NCBI RefSeq assembly: GCF_004004555.2
Contig: NZ_SACP01000005.1
Location: forward strand, 172,854-236,853
Source: Methylobacterium oryzihabitans
GTDB taxonomy: Bacteria > Pseudomonadota > Alphaproteobacteria > Rhizobiales > Beijerinckiaceae
DNA: 64,000 bases
Direction: 5' to 3'
This document shows positions 53,830 through 63,835 of this stretch, piece after piece. The position numbers and the translations under genes are program-made. Numbering within the stretch: position 1 is the first letter of the stretch; each line of letters opens with the position of its first letter. Below the pieces are notes generated by a model, which was not told where the DNA came from, made no database searches, and saw only the letters and a list, made by a program, of their open reading frames with translations.

Positions 53830-53835
53830 GCCCCC

Positions 53836-55698
53836 GTGTCCCAAGACCCCGTGTCCCAAGACGCTGCGTCCCCGGAGCATCCCGAGACAGACGGCCGGAC
53901 CGAGGCGGCGCCCCCGGCGCCGACGCTCCTCGACCGCACCCGCGGCCTCGCCCGGGCGATGTTCCGCCTCGCCATCGACCGCAGCCGGGCGCGGGTCGGC
54001 CTCGTCGGCCTCGCCTTCGCGGCGGTGTTCGCGACCCTGTCGGGCCGCCTCGTCACCATGGCGCTGTTTCCCGACGAGCCGAGCACCTCGGCCCAACGCG
54101 CCGCCAATGGCGGCGCGACCTCGTTCCGGCCCGACATCCTCGACCGCAACGGCGAGGTGATGGCGACCGACATCCGCACCGTCTCGGTGTTCCTCGAACC
54201 CGGCAACCTCACCGACGTCGACGAGGCGGTCGAGCTGCTGACCGCGGTGCTGCCGGACGTCGACGGCTCGGAGCTGCGCAAGCGCATCGACGCCAAGCGC
54301 GAATCGCTGCGCAAGCGCGGCAACAAGCGCGATTCCGGCTTCGTCTGGGTCAGGCGCGACATCACGCCGAAGCAGCAGGCCGAGGTCCACCGCCTCGGCA
54401 TCCCGGGCATCGGCTTCCTGCAGGACCACAAGCGGGTCTACCCCAACGGCACCGCCGCCGCCCACATCATCGGCGCGACCAACCTCGACAATGCCGGCAT
54501 CGCCGGCATCGAGAAGTACATCGACAAGACCGGGCTCAAGGACCTCAACAGCTTCGGCTTCATCGAGAAGGCGACCGACCTCGCGCCGGTCCAGCTCTCG
54601 ATCGACCTGCGCGCCCAGCACGCCCTGCGCGACGAGCTGGCCTGGGGCCTGTCGCACTACAGCGCCAAGGCGGCGGCCGGGATGATCCTCGACGTCACCA
54701 CCGGCGAGGTGATCGCGCTCGCCTCCCTGCCCGATTTCGACCCCAACAACCCCGCCGACGCGCTCAACCCCGACCGCATCAACCGGATGAACGTCGGCGT
54801 CTACGAGATGGGCTCGACCTTCAAGGCGATGACGCTCGCCATGGCGCTCGATTCCGGCAAGTTCACCGTCAACTCGACCTTCGACACCCGCGGCGGCGTG
54901 CTCAACTGGGGCCGCCAGAAGATCCACGAGTACCACGGCACCAACCGGGTCATCACGATGCCGGAGGTGTTCACCCATTCCTCGAACATCGGCTCGGCCA
55001 AGATGGCGCTCGGCATCGGCGTGCCCGGCCACAAGGCGTTCCTGAGGAAGATGGGCCTGCTCGACCGGATGCGGACCGAGCTGCCCGAGAGCGCCGAGCC
55101 GATCGTCCCGCCGCGCTGGACCGAGATCAACACCATCACGATCGCCTTCGGCCACGGCCTCGCGGTGGCGCCGATCCAGGCGGCGGCGGCGGTGGCGGCG
55201 ATCTCCAACGGCGGCTTCCTGATGACGCCGACCTTCCTCAAGCGCACCGAGGAAGAGGCGAAGGCCAAGGCGACCCCGGTGCTCGCCCCGCAGACCAGCG
55301 AGGCGATGCGCTTCATCATGCGCCTCAACGCCGTCGAGGGCTCGGCCAAGAAGGCGTCGATCCCGTACTACTACGTCGGCGGCAAGACCGGCACCGCCGA
55401 GAAGGTCATCAACGGCCGCTACGTCAAGAACCGCCTGTTCACGACCTTCATGGCCGCGGCCCCGATGAACAAGCCGAAGTACCTGTTCGTCACCATCATG
55501 GACGAGCCGCAGGCGGTGGCGGCCGAATCGGGCTCCTACGCCACCGCGGCCTGGAACTCCGGCGTCGTCACCGGCCGCACCATCGCCCGGGTCGCGCCGA
55601 TCCTCGGCCTGCCGCCGCAATTCGAGCCGCCGCAGAATCCCTTTCCCCTGATGGTCAAACTCGGCGCCTACCACGCGACCCAGGTCGACGGCCGATGA
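53836..55698 (+). CDS. ftsI: Peptidoglycan transpeptidase FtsI (PBP3)
   Basis: A 620-residue septal D,D-transpeptidase. One transmembrane helix (about residues 50-72) anchors it; a PBP dimer domain (ILDRNGEVMATDIRTVSVFL) precedes the penicillin-binding domain. Active-site boxes are STFK with nucleophile S327, SSN at 382-384 and KTG at 517-519. It makes septal cross-links with FtsW. Ten-base ribosome spacing was not obvious; it starts six bases after ftsL. The murE start overlaps its stop. Confidence 0.96.
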   Translation: MSQDPVSQDAASPEHPETDGRTEAAPPAPTLLDRTRGLARAMFRLAIDRSRARVGLVGLAFAAVFATLSGRLVTMALFPDEPSTSAQRAANGGATSFRPDILDRNGEVMATDIRTVSVFLEPGNLTDVDEAVELLTAVLPDVDGSELRKRIDAKRESLRKRGNKRDSGFVWVRRDITPKQQAEVHRLGIPGIGFLQDHKRVYPNGTAAAHIIGATNLDNAGIAGIEKYIDKTGLKDLNSFGFIEKATDLAPVQLSIDLRAQHALRDELAWGLSHYSAKAAAGMILDVTTGEVIALASLPDFDPNNPADALNPDRINRMNVGVYEMGSTFKAMTLAMALDSGKFTVNSTFDTRGGVLNWGRQKIHEYHGTNRVITMPEVFTHSSNIGSAKMALGIGVPGHKAFLRKMGLLDRMRTELPESAEPIVPPRWTEINTITIAFGHGLAVAPIQAAAAVAAISNGGFLMTPTFLKRTEEEAKAKATPVLAPQTSEAMRFIMRLNAVEGSAKKASIPYYYVGGKTGTAEKVINGRYVKNRLFTTFMAAAPMNKPKYLFVTIMDEPQAVAAESGSYATAAWNSGVVTGRTIARVAPILGLPPQFEPPQNPFPLMVKLGAYHATQVDGR

Positions 55699-57152
55699 GC
55701 ACGCTCGGCCGGCTCTTCCCCGACGAGGCCGGCGCCGCGGCCGGCCTGCCGGTCGCCGGGCTCACCGCGGATTCGCGCAGGGTCGCGCCGGGCTTCGTCT
55801 TCGTGGCGGTGCCCGGCACCGTCGCGGACGGCCGCCGTTTCACTGCCAGCGCCGCCGCCGCGGGCGCCGTGGCGGTCGCCGGCGAGGGCGAGCGCCCGGC
55901 CGATCTCGACCCGGGCACGCCCTGGCTCGCCGTCGCGGATGCACGCCGGGCGCTGGCGCTCGCCGCGAGCCGCCTGTCCGGCCGCCAGCCCGAGACGGTC
56001 GTCGCGGTGACCGGCACCAGCGGCAAGAGTTCGGTCGCCGACTTCGTGCGCCAGATCCTCACCGCCCTCGGCCGCGAGGCGGCGAGCCTCGGCACCGTCG
56101 GGGTCGTCACGCGCCGCGGCGCGGCCTACGGCTCGCTCACCACCCCCGATCCGGTGACGCTGCACGCGACCCTCGCGCGCCTCGCCGCGGACGGGATCAC
56201 CGACCTCGCGATGGAAGCCTCGTCGCACGGCATCGAGCAGCGCCGCCTCGACGGGGTCGCCCTGGCGGCGGTCGGGTTCAGCAATCTCGGCCGCGACCAC
56301 CTCGACTACCACGCCACCGTCGAGGAGTACCTCGCCGCCAAGCTGCGGCTGTTCACGACCCTCGCCCGCCCCGGCATCCCGGCGGTGGTCAATGCCGACG
56401 GCGCCGAGGCGGACCGGGTCATCGCCGCCGCCCGCGCCCGCGGGCTCTCGGTGCGCACCACCGGCCGGGCCGGCGAGGCGGTGCGGCTGCTCGACGCCCG
56501 GCCCGAGGGCTTCTCGCAGCGCCTGTCGCTGTATCTGCCGGAGCGCGGCGAGGTCGCGGTGTCGCTGCCCCTCGTCGGCGCGTTCCAGGTCGAGAACGCG
56601 CTCCTCGCCGCCGGCCTCGCCCTGGCGACCCCGGCCGGGGCGCGCGATCCGGACGGGGTGATCGCGGCGCTCGCCGGCCTCACCGGCGTGCCGGGCCGGA
56701 TGGAGCGGGTGGCCGAAATCAACGGCGCGCTCTGCCTCGTCGACTACGCCCACAAGCCCGACGCCCTCGACCACGTTCTTGCGGCCCTGCGCCCGTTCGC
56801 CACCGGGCGCCTCGTCTGCGTCGTCGGCTGCGGCGGCGACCGCGACCGCGGCAAGCGGCCGATCATGGGCCGCATCGCGGTCGCGCGCGCCGACCGGGTG
56901 ATCGTCACCGACGACAACCCGCGCAGCGAGGACCCGGCGGCGATCCGCGCCGAGATTCTGGCGGCGGCCCCGGGAGCCGAGGAGATCGGCGACCGCGCCG
57001 AGGCGATCCGGCGGGCGGTGGCCGGCCTCCGACCCGGCGACGTGCTGGTGGTGGCCGGCAAAGGTCATGAAACCGGCCAGATCGTCGGCGACCGCACCCT
57101 GCCCTTCTCCGACCACGACGCGGTGCGGAGCGCGATCGCGGAGCTGACCTGA
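55695..57152 (+). CDS. murE: UDP-N-acetylmuramoyl-tripeptide synthetase (meso-DAP adding)
   Basis: A 485-residue ATP-dependent Mur ligase that adds the third amino acid to UDP-MurNAc-L-Ala-D-Glu. ATP loop: VTGTSGKSSVADFVRQI. Other marks are TTPDPVTLHATLARL, MEASSHGIEQRRLDGV and DYAHKPDAL. The DDNPRSEDP motif selects meso-diaminopimelate. Start ATG 55695 overlaps the ftsI stop. Confidence 0.96.
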   Translation: MSTLGRLFPDEAGAAAGLPVAGLTADSRRVAPGFVFVAVPGTVADGRRFTASAAAAGAVAVAGEGERPADLDPGTPWLAVADARRALALAASRLSGRQPETVVAVTGTSGKSSVADFVRQILTALGREAASLGTVGVVTRRGAAYGSLTTPDPVTLHATLARLAADGITDLAMEASSHGIEQRRLDGVALAAVGFSNLGRDHLDYHATVEEYLAAKLRLFTTLARPGIPAVVNADGAEADRVIAAARARGLSVRTTGRAGEAVRLLDARPEGFSQRLSLYLPERGEVAVSLPLVGAFQVENALLAAGLALATPAGARDPDGVIAALAGLTGVPGRMERVAEINGALCLVDYAHKPDALDHVLAALRPFATGRLVCVVGCGGDRDRGKRPIMGRIAVARADRVIVTDDNPRSEDPAAIRAEILAAAPGAEEIGDRAEAIRRAVAGLRPGDVLVVAGKGHETGQIVGDRTLPFSDHDAVRSAIAELT

Positions 57153-58613
57153 ATGACCGAGCCCCTCTGGACCCTCGAGGCCGTCGCCGCCGCCGCCGGC
57201 GCGCGCCTCGACGGCGAGCCGCGGCCGATCACCGGCCTCTCGATCGACACCCGCACCCTGAAGGTCGGCGACCTGTTCTGCGCCATCCGCGGCGAGGCCC
57301 GCGACGGCCACGACTTCGTCCGCGACGCGCTCGGCCTCGGCGCCGGGGCGGCGCTCGTCGCGGAAGAGCGCGCGGCGGAGTTCGCCGGGCTCGGCCCCCT
57401 GGTCCTGGCGCCGGCCGCCGGCGACGACCCGGTGCTCGCGGCGATGGGCGGCCTCGCGGCGGCGTCGCGCGCCCGCAGCACGGCGCGGATCGTCGCGGTC
57501 ACCGGCTCGGTCGGCAAGACCGGCACCAAGGAGGCCCTGCGCCACGTGCTGGCCGCGCAGGGGCCGACCCACGCCTCGGTCGCCTCCTACAACAACCACT
57601 GGGGCGTGCCCCTGACGCTCGGCCGGATGCCGGCGGCGAGCCGCTACGGCGTGTTCGAGGTCGGCATGAACCATGCCGGCGAGATCGCGCCGCTGACCCG
57701 GCTGATCCGGCCCGAGGTCGCGGTCGTGACCACGGTCGAGCCGGTCCATATCGAGCATTTCCGTTCGATCGACGGCATCGCCGACGCCAAGGGCGAGATC
57801 TTCGCCGGCCTGGAGCCCGGCGGCGTCGCGATCCTCAACCGCGACAGCCCGTCCTTCGAGCGCCTCAAGGCCCACGCCCTCGCCTCGCGGGCCGGGCGGG
57901 TGATCGGCTTCGGCGAGCACCCCGAGGCCGACGTGCGCGCCGAGCGGATCGTGCTGCGCCCCGACCTCTCGATCGTCGACGCGAGCGTGCTCGGCGTGCC
58001 CGTCACCTACCAGCTCGGCACGCCGGGGCGGCACACCGCGCTCAACTCGCTCGCCGTGATGGCGGTGGTGCGGGCGCTCGGCGCCGACCTCGCGCTCGCC
58101 GCCCTGTCGCTCGCCCAGCTCAAGCCCCCGGCCGGCCGCGGCGAGCGCACCCGCCTCGCCCTGCCGGGCGGCGACGCGCTCCTCGTCGACGAGAGCTACA
58201 ACGCCAACCCGGCCTCGGTCCGCGCCGCCCTGGCGACGCTGGCGGGCGTCGCCGTCACCGGCGGCGGGCGGCGGATCGCGGTCCTCGGCGACATGCTCGA
58301 ACTCGGCCCCGAGGCGCTGCGCCTGCACCGCGACCTCGCCGGGCCGGTGGTCGAACACGGGATCGACCTCGTCTTCACCGCCGGTCCGATGATGCACGAG
58401 CTGTTCGAGGCGCTGCCGACCGCCCGGCGCGGCCGCGAGGCGCCGACCTCCGCCGACCTCGTCGAGGCGGTGGTCGAGGCCGTGCGCCACGGCGACGCCG
58501 TGATGGTCAAGGGCTCGAACAGCACCCGGATGGGCAGGATTGTCGAAGCCCTCAAAGCCCGCTACGGGAGCGGCGCGGCGGACCCGACCCGGTCCGCCGC
58601 CCAGCCCGGGTGA
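57153..58613 (+). CDS. murF: UDP-MurNAc-tripeptide:D-Ala-D-Ala ligase
   Basis: A 486-residue Mur ligase that adds D-Ala-D-Ala. ATP loop: AVTGSVGKTGTKEALRHVLA. Also NNHWGVPLTLGRMPAASRYG (substrate loop) and VDESYNANPASVRAAL, with GRMGRIVEAL-like end. It starts on the base after the murE stop. Slight differences from the usual GSSGKTTTK loop are within family range. Confidence 0.95.
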   Translation: MTEPLWTLEAVAAAAGARLDGEPRPITGLSIDTRTLKVGDLFCAIRGEARDGHDFVRDALGLGAGAALVAEERAAEFAGLGPLVLAPAAGDDPVLAAMGGLAAASRARSTARIVAVTGSVGKTGTKEALRHVLAAQGPTHASVASYNNHWGVPLTLGRMPAASRYGVFEVGMNHAGEIAPLTRLIRPEVAVVTTVEPVHIEHFRSIDGIADAKGEIFAGLEPGGVAILNRDSPSFERLKAHALASRAGRVIGFGEHPEADVRAERIVLRPDLSIVDASVLGVPVTYQLGTPGRHTALNSLAVMAVVRALGADLALAALSLAQLKPPAGRGERTRLALPGGDALLVDESYNANPASVRAALATLAGVAVTGGGRRIAVLGDMLELGPEALRLHRDLAGPVVEHGIDLVFTAGPMMHELFEALPTARRGREAPTSADLVEAVVEAVRHGDAVMVKGSNSTRMGRIVEALKARYGSGAADPTRSAAQPG

Positions 58614-58702
58614 CCTGCCGTTGAGTATCCGCCCGATGTCGCAGCCCGGGAGCGGCGCCGCCCGCCCGTCCCGGCGCCGCCCCTGATCGAGACGAGCCCG
58701 GG

Positions 58703-59788
58703 ATGCTGTACCTCCTGTCCGAATACAGCGGCGTGTTCACGCCGCTCAACGTGTTTCGCTACATCACCTTCCGGACCGGCGGGGCGCTGTTCACCGCCGG
58801 ATTGTTCGTGTTCTGGTTCGGCCCGTGGATCATCTCGCTGCTGCGCCTGCGCCAGGGCAAGGGCCAGCCGATCCGCGAGGACGGCCCGCAATCGCACCTG
58901 CTGACCAAGCGCGGCACGCCGACCATGGGCGGGCTGATGATCCTCGCCGGCCTGCTGGTCTCGGTGATCCTGTGGGCCAACCCGCGCAACAGCTACGTCT
59001 GGATCACCCTGATGGTGACCCTCGGCTTCGGCGCGATCGGGTTCTACGACGACTACCTGAAGGTGACGAAGCAGAGCCACAAGGGCTTCTCCGGCAAGTT
59101 CCGGCTGCTGCTGGAGGCGGTGATCGCGGTCGCGGCGAGCGTCGCGGTGGCGGAATACTCGGCGCCCGGCCTCGCCTACAAGCTCGCCTTCCCGGTGTTC
59201 AAGGACGCGATCCTCAACCTCGGGATCTTCTACGTGCTGTTCGCCGGCTTCGTGATCGTCGGGGCGGGCAACGCGGTCAACATCACCGACGGCCTCGACG
59301 GGCTCGCGATCGTGCCGGTGATGATCGCGGCGGCGACCTTCGGCATCATCGCCTACCTCGTCGGCAACGTCATCTACGCCTCCTACCTCCAGGTGAACTA
59401 CGTGCCGGGCACCGGCGAGCTCGCGGTGGTGTGCGGGGCGCTGATCGGGGCCGGGCTCGGCTTCCTGTGGTTCAACGCGCCGCCGGCGCAGATCTTCATG
59501 GGCGATACCGGCTCGCTGGCGCTCGGCGGGCTGCTCGGCACCATCGCGGTCGCGACCAAGCACGAGATCGTGCTGGCCGTGGTCGGCGGACTGTTCGTGC
59601 TCGAGATCGCCTCGGTCATCATCCAGGTCGCCTCGTTCAAGCTCACCGGCAAGCGGGTCTTCCGGATGGCGCCGATCCATCACCATTTCGAGCAGAAGGG
59701 CTGGAAGGAGCCGCAGGTGGTGATCCGGTTCTGGATCATCGCGGTGATCCTGGCGCTGCTCGGCCTCGCGACGCTGAAGCTGCGCTGA
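58703..59788 (+). CDS. mraY: Phospho-N-acetylmuramoyl-pentapeptide transferase
   Basis: A 361-residue inner-membrane enzyme with about ten helices that makes lipid I by joining UDP-MurNAc-pentapeptide to undecaprenyl phosphate. Signatures: [35 protein letters not shown] (Asp pair), [20 protein letters not shown] (catalytic Asp) and [14 protein letters not shown]. Eighty-nine bases separate it from murF, so it may have its own ribosome site only, not a promoter. Confidence 0.97.
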   Translation: MLYLLSEYSGVFTPLNVFRYITFRTGGALFTAGLFVFWFGPWIISLLRLRQGKGQPIREDGPQSHLLTKRGTPTMGGLMILAGLLVSVILWANPRNSYVWITLMVTLGFGAIGFYDDYLKVTKQSHKGFSGKFRLLLEAVIAVAASVAVAEYSAPGLAYKLAFPVFKDAILNLGIFYVLFAGFVIVGAGNAVNITDGLDGLAIVPVMIAAATFGIIAYLVGNVIYASYLQVNYVPGTGELAVVCGALIGAGLGFLWFNAPPAQIFMGDTGSLALGGLLGTIAVATKHEIVLAVVGGLFVLEIASVIIQVASFKLTGKRVFRMAPIHHHFEQKGWKEPQVVIRFWIIAVILALLGLATLKLR

Positions 59789-59820
59789 CGAGAAGGCCCC
59801 GAACCGCGCGAGGCGACGCG

Positions 59821-61194
59821 ATGATACGCTCCACCACCTTCGCCGGGCGCGCGGTCGCCCTGTTCGGCCTCGGCGGCTCCGGCCTCGCCACCGCGCTGAG
59901 CCTGCGCGAGGGCGGCGCCCGCGTCACCGCCTGCGACGACGACCCGGCCCGGATGCGGGCGGCCGCCGAGCAGGGCATCCCGGTCGCCGACCTGCGCGCC
60001 GCCGACTGGTCGGGCTTCGCCGCCCTGGTCCTGTCGCCGGGCGTGCCGCTGACCCATCCGGCGCCGCACTGGACCGTCGAGCGGGCGCGCGCCGCCGGCA
60101 TCGACATCATCGGCGACATCGAGCTGTTCTGCCGCGAGCGGGCCGCGACCGCGCCCGGCGCGCCCTTCGTCGCCATCACCGGCACCAACGGCAAGTCGAC
60201 CACCACGGCGCTGATCGCCCACCTGCTGCGGGCGGCCGGCCGCGACGTGCGGATGGGCGGCAACATCGGCACCGCGATCCTGTCCCTGGCGCCGCCGGCC
60301 CCGGAGCGGATCCACGTCATCGAGATGTCGTCGTTCCAGATCGACCTGACGCCCTCCCTCGCCCCGAGCGTCGGGGTGCTGATGAACCTCACCCCTGACC
60401 ACCTCGACCGCCACGGCGACATGGCGTCCTACGCGGCGATCAAGGAGCGGCTCGTGGCCGGCGCCGGCCACGCGGTGATCGGGGTCGACGACGACTGGTG
60501 CCGGGCGATCGCCGATCGCCGCCGCGGTCCGCTCACCCGGGTCCATGTCGGCGAGGCGGGGGACGGCCCCGGCATCCTCGCCCGCCGCGGGATCGTCGTC
60601 GACGGGCGGAGCGAGCCGGCGCGGCCGGTCGCCGACCTCGCCGGCATCCCGTCCCTGCGCGGCGCGCACAACTGGCAGAACGCCGCCATCGCGTACGCGG
60701 TGACGAGCCGGCTCGGCGTGACGCCCGAGACCTTTGCGGAACTGATCGCGGGCTTCCCGGGCCTGCCGCACCGGATGGAGGAGGTCGGCCGCCGCGGCCG
60801 GGTGCTGTTCGTCAACGATTCCAAGGCCACCAACGCCGACTCGACCGAGAAGGCGCTGTCGGCGTTCCGGCACGTCCACTGGATCCTCGGCGGCAAGGCC
60901 AAGGAAGGCGGCATCGCGGCCCTGGCGCCGTACTTCCCCCGCGTCGCCCACGCCTACCTCATCGGCGCGGCGACCGAGACCTTCGCGGCGACGCTGGACG
61001 GCCACGTGCCCTACACCCGCTCGGGCACCCTGGCCGAGGCCACCGCCCAGGCCGCCGCGGCGGCGGCGCGGTCGAACGATCCCGAGCCGGTGGTGCTGCT
61101 CTCGCCGGCCTGCGCCTCCTACGACCAGTTCCGCAGCTTCGAGGATCGCGGCGACCGGTTCCGCGCCCTGGTGCAGGCCCTGCCGGAAGGGTGA
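59821..61194 (+). CDS. murD: UDP-N-acetylmuramoylalanine:D-glutamate ligase
   Basis: A 457-residue Mur ligase that adds D-Glu to UDP-MurNAc-L-Ala. Marks: [18 protein letters not shown] (N-terminal), [20 protein letters not shown] (ATP loop), [55 protein letters not shown] and [20 protein letters not shown]. It ends the contiguous dcw segment in this window; ftsW, murG and murC, which normally follow, are not here. Confidence 0.96.
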   Translation: MIRSTTFAGRAVALFGLGGSGLATALSLREGGARVTACDDDPARMRAAAEQGIPVADLRAADWSGFAALVLSPGVPLTHPAPHWTVERARAAGIDIIGDIELFCRERAATAPGAPFVAITGTNGKSTTTALIAHLLRAAGRDVRMGGNIGTAILSLAPPAPERIHVIEMSSFQIDLTPSLAPSVGVLMNLTPDHLDRHGDMASYAAIKERLVAGAGHAVIGVDDDWCRAIADRRRGPLTRVHVGEAGDGPGILARRGIVVDGRSEPARPVADLAGIPSLRGAHNWQNAAIAYAVTSRLGVTPETFAELIAGFPGLPHRMEEVGRRGRVLFVNDSKATNADSTEKALSAFRHVHWILGGKAKEGGIAALAPYFPRVAHAYLIGAATETFAATLDGHVPYTRSGTLAEATAQAAAAAARSNDPEPVVLLSPACASYDQFRSFEDRGDRFRALVQALPEG

Positions 61195-61443
61195 CGAGGG
61201 GCCGGGTTCGGGCGCCGGCGCCGAACCGCGCCCGCGGCGCGACTCCGCCCTGCGGGTATCGGCCGCGGGCATCCTGCGCTATGATGCCGGCCGCGCCGGG
61301 GCCGCGATCGCGCCGCCCTTCCCGCGGCGCATTCCCGGAGCAGGTCGGGGCCCGCGCGGCACGGCCCTCCCCCAGAACCGTGGTCGCGTCGTGCCGGAGC
61401 CTCTCGGCCCCGCGCGCAGCCGCGCCCCAGCCCGCACGGTGCC

Positions 61444-62298
61444 ATGCTGCCCTCCTCCATGTCGCCCTCCTCCCCGCCGCACCCCGATCCGACCCCGCCC
61501 GCCGAGATCCCGGCCGCCGAGGTCCCTGCTGCCCTGCCGAAGCCGGCCGGCGCGAGGAAGGTCATCAGCTGGAACCTGCTGCGCCGCACCGGCGCGACGG
61601 TCGAGGCCCTGGTCGCGCTGATCGAGCAGGAGCGGCCCGACCTGCTGCTGATGCAGGAGGCGACCGCCGACATCGTCGCGCTGCAGGAGCGGGTCGGCGG
61701 GCACTACGCCTGGGCTCCCCTCCCCCGCCGCATCCACGGCCTCGCCGCCTGGAGCCCGACGCCGTGGCCGTCGCCGCCGCAGGTCGTGCCGCTGCCCTCC
61801 GGGGCGCTGATCGACCGGGTCTGCCAGGTCATCGACCTCGGCGAGTGGGGCGTCGCCAACGTCCACCTGTCGCACGGGCAGGTGCTCAACCGGCGCCAGT
61901 TGCGCCGGATCGAGCGCCACCTGCCCGAGCGGGCGGCGGTGCTCGGCGACTACAACCTCGTCGGCCCGGCCCTGCTGCCGGGGTTTCGCGACGTCGGCCC
62001 GCGCCACCCGACCCACCAGATGGTCGAACTGGTGCCGCTGCGCCTCGACCGCTGCCTCGTTCGCGGCCTGTCGTGCCGCGAGCCGGCGGTGCTGCCGCGG
62101 GGCCTGTCGGACCACCGGCCGATCGTCGTCCACCTCGCGCCGGACGCGGCTCCGGTGCGCCGCGCGCCGATGCTGCTGCGCGCCCGGGTGAAGGCCCTGC
62201 GCGAGCGGGTGATCCTCACAGGTATGGCAGCAGCAGCCGTACGAAAGCGTCGCGCAGCCGCTCGGGCAGCCGGCGCGAACGCAGCGCCTCGCGGGTGA
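61444..62298 (+). CDS. Endonuclease/exonuclease/phosphatase-family protein
   Basis: A 284-residue cytoplasmic protein with the metal-dependent EEP fold: KVISWNLLRR (Asn), DLLLMQEATADI (Glu), GVANVHLSHGQVLNRRQ, AVLGDYNLVGPA (Asp-x-Asn) and LSDHRPIVVHL (Asp-His). These match phosphodiesterase catalytic residues; the substrate (nucleic acid or phospholipid/inositide) is unknown. The first 38 residues are a proline-rich tail. The last 27 codons overlap the end of the convergent cls gene on the other strand. A short phage-like or nuclease-toxin role cannot be excluded. Confidence 0.8.
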   Translation: MLPSSMSPSSPPHPDPTPPAEIPAAEVPAALPKPAGARKVISWNLLRRTGATVEALVALIEQERPDLLLMQEATADIVALQERVGGHYAWAPLPRRIHGLAAWSPTPWPSPPQVVPLPSGALIDRVCQVIDLGEWGVANVHLSHGQVLNRRQLRRIERHLPERAAVLGDYNLVGPALLPGFRDVGPRHPTHQMVELVPLRLDRCLVRGLSCREPAVLPRGLSDHRPIVVHLAPDAAPVRRAPMLLRARVKALRERVILTGMAAAAVRKRRAAARAAGANAAPRG

Positions 62299-63652
62299 GG
62301 CGCGCCTCCATCTTGCCCGCGATCATCCCGTCGAGCCGCTCGGCGAAGGTGCGGTCGTAGAACTCGACGTTCAGCTCGAAGTTGAGCCGGAAGCTGCGGG
62401 AATCCCAGTTCGCGCTGCCGACGAAGCTCCAGGTCCCGTCCACCACCATCAGCTTCGAGTGGTCGAAGGGCGGGCGGTCGAGCCAGATCCGCACCCCGGC
62501 GGCGAGCAGCGGCCCGACATGGGCCCGCGTCGCCCAGTCCACCACCGGGTGGTTGCTGGCCTGGGGGATCACCACGTCGACGGTGACGCCGCGATAGGCG
62601 GCGAGGCACAGCGCGGTGAGCAACTGCTCGCTCGGCAGGAAGTACGGGGTGGCGAGGCGGATGCTGGTGCGCGCCGTCGCCACCGCCTCCAGCACCACGA
62701 ACTCGATCTTCTCGATGTCGGCGTCCGGTCCCGAGGTCACCACCCGGGCGAGGCTGTCGCCGCCCGGCTCGATCGCCGGGAACCAGCGCGGCCCGTCGAG
62801 GTCCCGGCCCATCACGAAGGCCCAGTCGCGGGCGAAGGCCTGCATGAGCTGGCCGACCACCGGCCCCTCCAGCCGGAAATGGGTGTCGCGCACCGGCTCG
62901 GGCGGGTTCTGCGCCACGAGGTTCTCGTCGCCGATGTTGACCCCGCCGACGAAGCCGGTGCGGCCGTCGACGATCAGCAGCTTCTTGTGGGTGCGCAGGT
63001 TGAGGAACGGCATCCGCCACGGCAGGGCCGAGTGCATGAACAGCCCGGCCTCGATCCCGGCCGCCCGCATCAGCCGGTGGATCCGCGGGAAGAAGTAGCC
63101 GCTGCCGATGCCGTCGATCAGCACGCAGACCTCGACGCCGCGGGCCTGCGCGTCCTTCAGCGCCTCCAGCATCGCCAGTCCGATCCTGTCGGCGCGCATG
63201 ATGTAGGTCGACAGCGCCACGCTCTCGCGCGCCGCCGCGATCGCCGCCAGCATCGCCGGATAGGTCTCGTCGCCGCTGCGCAGCAGGGTGACGCCGTTGC
63301 CGCCGAGCAGCGGCAGCCGGGTGATGCGGTCGACCGAGCGCTCCAGCGGCAGGAACGGCTCCGGCACCGCGATCGGCCGCGGCACCGGCGCGTCGGGCGG
63401 CGGCAGCGGCACCACCGGCAGGCGGCGCGCCCGCCGCGTCACCCGGTTGATGCCGAACATGACGTAGAGGCTGCTGCCGAGCAGCGGCGACAGCCAGGAC
63501 AGGCCGATCCAGCCGATCGCCGCCGCAACCTCGCGCTTGTTGAGCAGGGCGTGCAGCGTCACCGCCGCCGCGAAGACGAGGCCGAGGGAGGCGAGAACGT
63601 CGTCCGGGATCTGGGCCAGCCCGCCGAGCCACCGGTAAATCGCCTGTTCCAC
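62216..63652 (-). CDS. cls: Cardiolipin synthase (phospholipase D family)
   Basis: A 478-residue inner-membrane enzyme that joins two phosphatidylglycerols into cardiolipin. Two N-terminal helices (about residues 20-38 and 45-62) anchor it. The two HKD motifs are RTHKKLLIVDGRTGFVGGVN and FDHSKLMVVDGTWSFVGSAN, the latter followed by WDSRSFRLNFELNVEFYD. The C-terminus ends LLLPYL. It converges on the EEP gene with an 83-bp overlap of coding ends. Confidence 0.93.
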   Translation of the reverse strand: MEQAIYRWLGGLAQIPDDVLASLGLVFAAAVTLHALLNKREVAAAIGWIGLSWLSPLLGSSLYVMFGINRVTRRARRLPVVPLPPPDAPVPRPIAVPEPFLPLERSVDRITRLPLLGGNGVTLLRSGDETYPAMLAAIAAARESVALSTYIMRADRIGLAMLEALKDAQARGVEVCVLIDGIGSGYFFPRIHRLMRAAGIEAGLFMHSALPWRMPFLNLRTHKKLLIVDGRTGFVGGVNIGDENLVAQNPPEPVRDTHFRLEGPVVGQLMQAFARDWAFVMGRDLDGPRWFPAIEPGGDSLARVVTSGPDADIEKIEFVVLEAVATARTSIRLATPYFLPSEQLLTALCLAAYRGVTVDVVIPQASNHPVVDWATRAHVGPLLAAGVRIWLDRPPFDHSKLMVVDGTWSFVGSANWDSRSFRLNFELNVEFYDRTFAERLDGMIAGKMEARLTREALRSRRLPERLRDAFVRLLLPYL

Positions 63653-63835
63653 CCGCTGCCCGTCCCGCCTGTCGCTCCCGGCGCATTACGGGAAGCGCCC
63701 GGCGGAATCCACCCGGGCCGCGCACGTCCGGCGGATGATCCGGAACCAGTGTCCACACCTTGCCGTTGCGGGGCGGCGCGATCGACCGATGCAGGTTGTG
63801 GCGTCGGCCGGTCGCGCGGCAAGGGAGAGGTGAAC

